This document shows positions 5,661 to 10,300 of a stretch of 10,300 nucleotides of DNA, piece by piece. Made by a program: the position numbers and the translations under genes. The stretch spans positions 1 through 10,300 of the forward strand of contig CAYGBM010000032.1 of NCBI GenBank assembly GCA_964348225.1, read 5' to 3'. Below the pieces are notes generated by a model that was not told the origin of the DNA, did no database searches, and worked only from the letters and a program-made list of their open reading frames with translations. The first letter of the stretch is position 1. The number at the start of each line of letters is the position of its first letter. Source of the stretch: CAYGBM01 sp964348225 (GTDB taxonomy: Bacteria; Patescibacteriota; Minisyncoccia; Minisyncoccales; CG1-02-41-26).

Positions 5661-5689
5661 AGAATACCTGCATAGAAAACTACAGACAA
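5661..5689 (-). promoter_or_regulatory. Promoter of the XRE-OLD operon
   Basis: On the minus strand, TTGTCT (plus 5684-5689), a 17-bp spacer and TATTCT (plus 5661-5666) match the consensus at 9 of 12 positions. The start would fall near 5654, inside the putative operator, leaving a leader of about 15 nt without an SD sequence. Confidence 0.55.
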
Positions 5690-5776
5690 GGAGGAGATAT
5701 TTGCTTATTTCAGCAAGTTTACTCCCATAGTCGGTCTAGAACCTGCGGTTTAAGGGGAGAATTAGGGCTTTTTGAG

Positions 5777-5789
5777 GTTGTGCCACAAC
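5777..5789. repeat. Short palindrome after the AlbA_2 gene
   Basis: GTTGTG-C-CACAAC is a perfect 13-nt palindrome about 20 nt downstream of the AlbA_2 stop codon. No T-run follows on either strand, so it is not a clear terminator; a protein-binding site is possible. Confidence 0.3.
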
Positions 5790-5809
5790 ACGTTTCGGTC
5801 AGGAGAAAA

Positions 5810-6757
5810 TCAGTAAAGATACCTACTTTCTATGCGTTTAACAGAAAATCCTTTTTTCGCCAACTGTATTGACATAGAATAGGTTTTTGCTCTCATATTT
5901 GAAGAGAAAATATCTATCGTTAAATCAAGCTTTCTCTTGGGAACTTTTATTTTCTTCATTTTAACGATCAAGCTTCCAACTAGCATGTTTTTGCCACGAT
6001 AAATTGGCCCTTTTACATCCATCATAAATATTTTTCTCCCTGGATTTACCTCTGATTCATCAATAAATCCCTCACCAGATATTTGATCACAGGAGGTTTC
6101 ATTATTTATAGTTACAGAAACCTCGGTATCTCTAGCGGCCGTACTTGATTGGTTTGTAAGTATAAACGGAATTTTCCAAGAGCCATCTGGCTTTAATTGA
6201 ATAAGGCGGTTATCGAATAGTGGTTGCAAATCAGGGCCTACTGTGCCAGCAAACATTCTCTTTAGTGTTTCGTAGGGCATCTCTTTGAATTCATCTCTAA
6301 TTCTAAGATAGAATTTGCCATCTTGAGCCTGAAGTGGATCGCCGAGTGTTGCAGGAATTAATGTTATAACTAGCCCTCTCGTATCGGCTGGTCTTTTGGT
6401 AATGATCTTATTCTTACAGAAATCATTGCTCGGGGTTGAAAGAATAGGAATTGCCAAATCAATCTGTTTTTGAAATTTTTTCACAGAACCGATTTCTTGA
6501 ACTTGTGTAAGAACATCAAGGCCAGTCTTTGATTGTTTAGTGGTCGATACACCCCAAATTATTATGCCCCCGCCAGTATTGGAAAAACCAGAAATCGCCT
6601 CAGAAAGTTTATTCTTTAAATTACGATCTAATTGAGGAGATGCAGGAGCCTTACATTCTAGATATTGATTTTCAAATTCCCCCTCGTCAATAAGTCGTTG
6701 AATAGCGCCAAATGAGTCAAGGGAATTAAATAGTGATTCTGTGGATTTTGCTCGCAT
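5810..6757 (-). CDS. Schlafen AlbA_2-domain protein (315 aa)
   Basis: The N-terminal part (about residues 24-165) is a Schlafen-type AlbA_2 domain: YLECKAP (32-38) is the usual E-x-K strand, GFSNTGGGIIIWGV (57-70) is the family's NTxGGxxxxGV hallmark, and KFYLRIRDEFKEMP (148-161) is the closing strand and turn. The family is linked to nucleic-acid binding, in some Schlafens to RNA cleavage, and is frequent in bacterial defence islands. Residues 190-300 look like a beta-sandwich and I recognise no domain there; the usual C-terminal ATPase or winged-helix parts are missing. The ATG lacks an SD sequence, and a promoter lies at 6785-6814. The XRE-OLD operon follows 170 bp downstream on the same strand, which suggests a shared defensive role. 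The exact activity is unknown. Confidence 0.8.
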   Translation of the reverse strand: MRAKSTESLFNSLDSFGAIQRLIDEGEFENQYLECKAPASPQLDRNLKNKLSEAISGFSNTGGGIIIWGVSTTKQSKTGLDVLTQVQEIGSVKKFQKQIDLAIPILSTPSNDFCKNKIITKRPADTRGLVITLIPATLGDPLQAQDGKFYLRIRDEFKEMPYETLKRMFAGTVGPDLQPLFDNRLIQLKPDGSWKIPFILTNQSSTAARDTEVSVTINNETSCDQISGEGFIDESEVNPGRKIFMMDVKGPIYRGKNMLVGSLIVKMKKIKVPKRKLDLTIDIFSSNMRAKTYSMSIQLAKKGFSVKRIESRYLY

Positions 6758-6784
6758 ATTAAAGGAGTAAAGTCTGATTATTTC

Positions 6785-6814
6785 ATACTACTCCCCCTCA
6801 GGCGCTCCTGTCAA
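6785..6814 (-). promoter_or_regulatory. Promoter of the AlbA_2 gene
   Basis: On the minus strand, TTGACA (plus 6809-6814), an 18-bp spacer and TAGTAT (plus 6785-6790) give a perfect -35 box and a weaker -10 box. The start would lie about 20 nt before the ATG. The -35 end touches the start codon of the divergent 41-codon ORF. Confidence 0.5.
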
Positions 6815-6939
6815 TGAACTTGGTGGTATACTTATCAACGGCTATAGCCTTATTGTTCGTCGCTAGGGATGGAATAGGAAGACCGACTTTTTTAGCAGTA
6901 ATAATTGCTCTCTCTGCTAAAAAAAGGAGTGAGAAATAA
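6814..6939 (+). CDS. Possible small hydrophobic protein (41 aa), divergent
   Basis: An ATG at 6814-6816 opens 41 codons ending at TAA 6937-6939. The protein has two hydrophobic stretches (about residues 3-17 and 25-34), separated by the polar segment RDGIGRP, and a basic tail KKRSEK, so it could be a small membrane protein. The stop lies one base before a terminator that also works on the plus strand, which supports a real transcript. Against it, no SD sequence and no clear plus-strand promoter are seen. It is the only credible plus-strand gene in the window and is divergent from the AlbA_2 gene. A type I toxin-like or defence-associated membrane peptide is conceivable, as is chance. Confidence 0.35.
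   Translation: MNLVVYLSTAIALLFVARDGIGRPTFLAVIIALSAKKRSEK
6888..6924. repeat. Long inverted repeat
   Basis: TTTTTTAGCAG (6888-6898) and CTGCTAAAAAA (6914-6924) form a perfect 11-bp inverted repeat with a 15-nt spacer. It overlaps the 3' half of the possible 41-codon ORF. The T-run lies on the wrong side for termination on both strands. Confidence 0.4.
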
Positions 6940-6940
6940 A

Positions 6941-6978
6941 CAAAAAACCCTGGTTTTTAAAGCCAGGGCTTTTTGTTT
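6941..6978. terminator. Bidirectional terminator
   Basis: CCCTGG/CCAGGG (6948-6953/6963-6968) with a 9-nt loop is followed by six T on the minus strand (plus A at 6942-6947) and by a T-rich tract on the plus strand. It ends the copper/superoxide operon and would also end the divergent 41-codon ORF. Confidence 0.85.
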
Positions 6979-7002
6979 TAGTTTGTCAAGACGGTGATAT
7001 TT

Positions 7003-7059
7003 ACCTAATTCGGCAAGTCAGCTCCCCCAACTGAATGCTATCCGAACCTGTCTGATAGG
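7003..7059 (+). repeat. Dispersed intergenic repeat, copy B
   Basis: Positions 7003-7024 are an exact inverted copy of 2880-2901. Positions 7027-7059 match copy C (10150-10182) at 29 of 33 positions, and all four differences are transitions. It sits between the CopB stop codon and the operon terminator. CTATC/GATAG arms could form a hairpin. No ORF is present. Confidence 0.75.
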
Positions 7060-7089
7060 AGCAACTACTTAAATACAGAAACTACTCTG

Positions 7090-9075
7090 TTATTTTTTTA
7101 TTGATAAAAACCGTGCATTTACGGCAACTATCACGGTGCTCAAGGACATTAAAATTGCTCCCATTGCAGGATTTAAAAGAATCCCGAAATTATAAAGAAC
7201 TCCTGCTGCTAATGGAATAGCAAAAATGTTGTAGCCAGTAGCCCACATAAGATTTTGCTTCATCTTGTCATAAGTGGCTCTGGCTAAACCAACAATAGAA
7301 ACTACATCTCTTGGATCATCTCTTACTAAAATAATATCTGCTGATTCAATAGCAACATCAGTGCCAGCACCAATAGCTATGCCAACATCAGCTTGAACCA
7401 AGGCAGGAGCGTCATTAACTCCGTCGCCAACCATTGCTACGTTCAGGCCTTGAGATTGAACTTTTTTAATAGTTTCTGATTTCTCATGGGGCAAAATTTC
7501 AGCAAAAAAATCATCAAGTTTTAACTCCTCCGCTACCCACTTGGCAACCTGTTTGTTATCACCAGTCAACATCATAGACTTAATTCCCATAGATTTTAGC
7601 TTCCCTATTGCTTCTTTTGATTCTTCTCTAATCAAGTCAGCTAAGGCAATTGCTCCTATTATTTTATCTTCTATCAAAACATAAACAATTGTTTTCCCTT
7701 GTTCTAATAATTGATTAATCCTTGTATCTTCTTTTTTTATCCTTTTTTCTTTCAGGTAGTTTTGACCTACCGCCTTAAATAAGCTTTCGTTAACAACTCC
7801 CTGAACGCCTTTTCCAGGAATAGAGGTAAATTTTTGGACAGCATTTATTGTAATGTTTTTCTCTTTGGCTTTTTTTAGAATACCTTTGGCTATAGGATGT
7901 TCTGAACTGGACTCTAAAGAAGCGGCGTAACGTAAAACATCGTCTTCGCTGTATCCTTCTTGGGCAACGATATCAGTAACTCCAAACTCGCCTTTGGTAA
8001 GAGTACCTGTTTTGTCAAAGATAATAACGTCTATATTCCTTGCCCTTTCGAAAGCCACTCTGTCCCTTATTAAGAGTCCATTTTTTGCTGAAAGAGAGGT
8101 TGATACTGCCACGACCAAAGGCACAGCCAAACCTAAGGCATGCGGACAAGTAATAACCATAACCGTTACCATTCTTTCAAGGGAAAATACAAATTCTTTA
8201 CCCAGATAAAGCCAGGAGAGTAAAGTTATTGTCCCTATAGAAATAGCTATTATGGTAAGCCAGAGAGCAGCTTTGTTTGCTAAATCTTGAGTCTTTGATT
8301 TTGATTCTTGTGCCTGCTTAACAAGATTTATAACTTGCGAGAGATAAGAATCTTTCCCTGTGTGGGTTATTTTTACATTAATCGTCCCTTCGCCGTTGAC
8401 AGAACCTCCGATAACTCGATCTCCTTGTTTTTTACTAACGGGTTTTGATTCCCCTGTTAGCATTGCCTCGTTGACATTTGTTTCTCCTTTAATAATTTCT
8501 CCATCTGAAGGAATCTTTTCTCCTGGCTTTACAAAAACAACGTTGCCAATGACCAAACTTGAGAGGGGAACATCTTCTGTCTCCCCGTCATCTTTTACAA
8601 GATGAGCTTCAGAAGGCATTAATTTAGCAAGAGCCTCCAAAGCACGAGAAGCGCCCATGATTGAACGCATTTCTATCCAATGCCCCAAAAGCATAATGTC
8701 AATTAAGGTAGCCAGTTCCCAAAAGAAAAACTTCCCAGTGAGACCGAAAACCACAGCAGCACTATAAAAGAAAGCAACGCTGATAGCTGTAGCAATAAGA
8801 GTCATCATCCCTGGCTCTTTCTTTTTCAGTTCTGCAATAATGCCTTTTAGAAACGGCAAGCCGCCGTAGAAAAATACCCCACTGGATAAGACGAAAAGTA
8901 AGTATTTATCTCCAGCAAAGCTGAGGGTAAAACCAAAAAACCGTTGAATTAACGGTGAAAGAATTAAGATTGGAACAGTCAAAACCAAAGAGACAAAAAA
9001 TCTCTTCTTAAAATCTTCAACCATCATCTCGTGATGGCTGAGGTGTTTTTTATGTTCTAAGTGCTCTTTTTTCAT
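7090..9075 (-). CDS. copB: CopB-type copper-exporting P1B ATPase
   Basis: Integral membrane pump that exports copper or silver ions using ATP. Features in order: a His-rich N-terminus (H5, H8, H11, H14, H15) in place of an HMA domain; membrane helices from about residue 26; the actuator TGES (207-210); the metal-site motif C310-P311-H312; the phosphorylation motif D354-KTGT; the HP motif H393-P394; TGD (504-506) and GDGVNDAP (550-557); and the last helices with Y615-N616 and MSLSTVIVAVNA. CPH instead of CPC, with the His-rich tail, places it in the CopB-like P1B-3 class rather than CopA; the exact ion cannot be fixed from sequence. At 661 residues it is complete. Its ATG directly abuts the TAA of the Cys-rich gene, so translation is probably coupled. 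It is the last gene of the operon. Confidence 0.92.
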   Translation of the reverse strand: MKKEHLEHKKHLSHHEMMVEDFKKRFFVSLVLTVPILILSPLIQRFFGFTLSFAGDKYLLFVLSSGVFFYGGLPFLKGIIAELKKKEPGMMTLIATAISVAFFYSAAVVFGLTGKFFFWELATLIDIMLLGHWIEMRSIMGASRALEALAKLMPSEAHLVKDDGETEDVPLSSLVIGNVVFVKPGEKIPSDGEIIKGETNVNEAMLTGESKPVSKKQGDRVIGGSVNGEGTINVKITHTGKDSYLSQVINLVKQAQESKSKTQDLANKAALWLTIIAISIGTITLLSWLYLGKEFVFSLERMVTVMVITCPHALGLAVPLVVAVSTSLSAKNGLLIRDRVAFERARNIDVIIFDKTGTLTKGEFGVTDIVAQEGYSEDDVLRYAASLESSSEHPIAKGILKKAKEKNITINAVQKFTSIPGKGVQGVVNESLFKAVGQNYLKEKRIKKEDTRINQLLEQGKTIVYVLIEDKIIGAIALADLIREESKEAIGKLKSMGIKSMMLTGDNKQVAKWVAEELKLDDFFAEILPHEKSETIKKVQSQGLNVAMVGDGVNDAPALVQADVGIAIGAGTDVAIESADIILVRDDPRDVVSIVGLARATYDKMKQNLMWATGYNIFAIPLAAGVLYNFGILLNPAMGAILMSLSTVIVAVNARFLSIKK

Positions 9076-9255
9076 TTATGATTTATCTATCTTATTAGCA
9101 GATTTAATATGCCATTCTTTCAGGTTCACAGCGTGCTTTATTATCTCTGGATTACAACTCTTGTGGCTAGCACACCAGCTTGCACATTTTTGAGCCCACC
9201 TTTTTTCTCTATACTGATGGAGACAAACTTTACATTTATATAGTTTATTTCTCAT
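9076..9255 (-). CDS. Small Cys-rich putative metal-binding protein (59 aa)
   Basis: The gene runs from ATG 9253-9255 to TAA 9076-9078. The protein has C8-x2-C11, C24-x3-C28, H31 and C34, then the helical stretch CNPEIIKHAVNLKEW. The Cys/His pattern resembles a small zinc- or copper-binding domain; the basic N-terminus and the absence of a signal peptide point to the cytoplasm. The start overlaps the stop of the superoxide dismutase gene as ATGA, and the stop abuts the CopB start, so it is tightly built into the operon. From this position a role in handing copper to the pump or in metal sensing is a fair inference, but no family assignment is certain. Confidence 0.8.
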   Translation of the reverse strand: MRNKLYKCKVCLHQYREKRWAQKCASWCASHKSCNPEIIKHAVNLKEWHIKSANKIDKS

Positions 9256-9869
9256 GTTTTTATGCGATTAAACCTTTTTTCCACCTCCTGCCAATTAACA
9301 ATATTCCAAAAAGCCTCAATAAATTTAGCTCTCAGGTTTTGATAATCAAGGTAGTAAGCGTGCTCCCAAATATCGAGAACCATCAGAATCTGGAAGTTGG
9401 GATAAAGGTTTACATTATGTTTCTCTATCTGCATTATCACTAATCTTTTAGTATTCTCATCTATAGCCAAAGCTGCCCAACCTGATCCTTCAACGCTATT
9501 AGCGGCTTCGGTGAATTCTTTTTTAAATCTCTCAAAACCGCCAAATTCTTGAATAATAGCTTCAGCTAGCCGTTCTCTTGGCTCTCCTCCTCCGCCTTTT
9601 CCAGCAGGTGCCATATTAGACCAAAATAGCGAATGAAGAATATGACCTCCTACGTTAAAAGAAAGTGTCTTTAGGGTAGACTTGACATCTAAATCACTAT
9701 TTCCCTTTCTGGCTTTCTCGAGCTTTTCAAAAATCGTATTAGCACCATTTACATACCCTTGATGGTGTTTATCATGATGAATCCTTAACTGCTCCTCGGA
9801 GATATAGGGCTCTAAATCTTTATAGCCGTAAGGCAAATCAGGTAATGAATAGAAGTTATTTTCTGTCAT
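9252..9869 (-). CDS. sodA/sodB-type: Fe/Mn superoxide dismutase
   Basis: Converts superoxide to hydrogen peroxide and oxygen, using one Fe or Mn ion per subunit. The four metal ligands are visible: H31 (in HHDKHHQGYV), H79 (in GGHILHSLFW), D166 and H170 (in DIWEHAYYLDY). The 205 residues cover both the N-terminal helical hairpin domain and the C-terminal alpha/beta domain, so it is complete. The GGHxxHSLFW form with H76, and the Gly-rich PAGKGGGGEP loop, are closer to Mn or cambialistic enzymes than to E. coli FeSOD, but the metal cannot be decided. There is no signal peptide, so it is cytoplasmic. The ATG lacks an SD sequence and lies 13 bp after the Met-rich gene. Linkage to a copper pump suggests defence against copper-driven oxidative stress. 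Confidence 0.95.
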   Translation of the reverse strand: MTENNFYSLPDLPYGYKDLEPYISEEQLRIHHDKHHQGYVNGANTIFEKLEKARKGNSDLDVKSTLKTLSFNVGGHILHSLFWSNMAPAGKGGGGEPRERLAEAIIQEFGGFERFKKEFTEAANSVEGSGWAALAIDENTKRLVIMQIEKHNVNLYPNFQILMVLDIWEHAYYLDYQNLRAKFIEAFWNIVNWQEVEKRFNRIKT

Positions 9870-9882
9870 AATTTTAATTATT

Positions 9883-10104
9883 TTATTTTTTGATAATCCA
9901 CTTATAGACCAGCCAGAATATCAAAGAAAAGACAAAAGAAATAACTACTAACCAAATTAAGCCCAAAAGCATCGATCCCCATCTACCTCCACCCATCATC
10001 CACCCGTCCATCATCCCGTAACCCATCATGTCATCAGAATCAGCCAAAGCAATCAAGGGCAGAGCCATTAGTGACAACAACGATAAAATAAATAATTTTT
10101 TCAT
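9883..10104 (-). CDS. Secreted, Met-rich membrane-anchored small protein (73 aa)
   Basis: A signal peptide (residues 1-21, MKK then a Leu-rich core, ending ALA) is followed by a short Met/Gly/Trp-rich loop with three MM pairs (26-27, 31-32, 36-37) and one membrane helix at about 44-69 ending in KWIIKK. The Met pairs could bind Cu(I) outside the membrane. Frames extending upstream begin only at a TTG (10131); the ATG at 10102-10104 is chosen because it gives a textbook signal peptide. No SD sequence is present. It precedes the superoxide dismutase gene by 13 bp and is read with it and CopB, so a copper-binding or sensing role at the cell surface is inferred. No named family is certain. Confidence 0.75.
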   Translation of the reverse strand: MKKLFILSLLSLMALPLIALADSDDMMGYGMMDGWMMGGGRWGSMLLGLIWLVVISFVFSLIFWLVYKWIIKK

Positions 10105-10149
10105 ATTGTTAATTAATTTTAATTTTATCAACCTTTTATTTTTGAATGA

Positions 10150-10182
10150 CCAACTGAACGCTATCCGAGCCTGTCTGGCAGG
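10150..10182 (+). repeat. Dispersed intergenic repeat, copy C
   Basis: It matches copy B (7027-7059) at 29 of 33 positions, with four transitions. It lacks the ACCTAATTCGGC part found in copies A and B. It lies in the gap between the TspO gene and the Met-rich gene, so with copy B it brackets the Met-rich/SOD/Cys-rich/CopB genes. Confidence 0.7.
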
Positions 10183-10191
10183 GTGCTAAGG

Positions 10192-10219
10192 ATTATAAAT
10201 TAAGAACCAATATTGAAAA
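10192..10219 (-). promoter_or_regulatory. Possible promoter of the copper/superoxide operon
   Basis: On the minus strand a perfect TATAAT (plus 10192-10197) has TTTTCA 16 bp upstream (plus 10214-10219). It overlaps the last codons and stop of the TspO gene. Transcription would start near 10185, placing repeat C in the leader. The -35 box is weak, and the operon may also be read through from the TspO gene. Confidence 0.35.
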
Positions 10220-10300
10220 GTTTAATATTGAGGCGAAGCTAACCCAAAGAAGATAAGGCAGTAACAAATAAGCAGCTGTTTTAGAAATCTTGTAAAAGCT
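10193..10300 (-). CDS. tspO: TspO/MBR family membrane protein, C-terminal fragment
   Basis: Only the last 35 codons are inside the window; the gene continues past the right edge. The fragment contains AAYLLLPYLLWVSFASILNF, the hallmark last helix of TspO/MBR proteins (LLxPYxxWVxFAxxLNxxI), then VLNL and a TAA at 10193-10195. TspO proteins are five-helix tryptophan-rich membrane proteins that bind porphyrins and are linked to oxygen and stress responses. Its place upstream of the Met-rich, superoxide dismutase and copper-pump genes fits an oxygen/metal stress cluster. Whether it shares their transcript is open: no terminator is seen in the gap of about 90 bp, but a -10 box lies over its stop codon. 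Confidence 0.8.
   Translation of the reverse strand, partial: SFYKISKTAAYLLLPYLLWVSFASILNFSILVLNL

Noticed and set aside
5627..5872. An 81-codon plus-strand frame between the XRE and AlbA_2 genes
   Set aside because: It overlaps the ends of both minus-strand genes, has no SD sequence, and its composition is that of antisense and intergenic DNA.
3488..6978. Terminators at 3483-3516 and 6941-6978 as copies of one mobile repeat
   Set aside because: They share only CCCTGGTTTTT and flanking A-runs, which is expected of independent terminators; the other arms differ.
9180..9443. An 87-codon plus-strand frame opposite superoxide dismutase
   Set aside because: It is the antisense of two well-supported genes (Cys-rich protein and superoxide dismutase).
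1..10300. CRISPR array, tRNA or rRNA genes, insertion sequence
   Set aside because: No regularly spaced repeats, no cloverleaf or rRNA motifs and no transposase or terminal inverted repeats were seen; the repeats found are dispersed single copies.

Overview
The window looks like an AT-rich bacterial genome of the Patescibacteria/CPR type. This is an inference. It rests on a 51-residue protein of a kind I associate with that group, on starts without Shine-Dalgarno (SD) sequences across the right two thirds, and on small dispersed intergenic repeats. Nearly everything is transcribed leftwards (minus strand).

Right block, 7090-10300: a copper/oxidative-stress cluster, read right to left. It holds the C-terminus of a TspO/MBR membrane protein, a 73-residue secreted and membrane-anchored Met-rich protein, an Fe/Mn superoxide dismutase, a 59-residue Cys-rich protein and a CopB-type (CPH) P1B ATPase. 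Superoxide dismutase, Cys-rich protein and ATPase are joined by an ATGA overlap and an abutting TAAATG. The block ends at a bidirectional terminator (6941-6978).

Middle block, 3483-6940: a probable defence module. A Schlafen-type AlbA_2 protein has its own promoter. An XRE-type regulator with a promoter and a palindrome at its start codon comes next, then an OLD-family ATPase-TOPRIM nuclease and a terminator. A possible 41-residue hydrophobic protein is encoded divergently at 6814-6939.

Non-coding block, 2373-3482: a consensus promoter (TTGACA-17-TATACT) reads into about 380 nt without a credible ORF. That stretch is rich in hairpins and ends in a terminator, so it is probably a structured RNA; I cannot assign its family. 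Beyond it lie a second terminator, dispersed repeats, the 51-residue gene with a leaderless-looking promoter, and a perfect TTGACA-17-TATAAT promoter for the 262-residue gene.

Left block, 1-2372: four genes of unknown or loosely known function: a 262-residue helical protein, a HEAT-repeat lipoprotein, and 118- and 65-residue proteins. All four have strong SD sequences, unlike the right side, and the block ends in a terminator at 45-75.

The best candidates for something new are the unassigned RNA at about 3025-3402 next to the XRE/OLD/AlbA_2 genes, the repeat family, and the small-protein-rich copper/superoxide operon.
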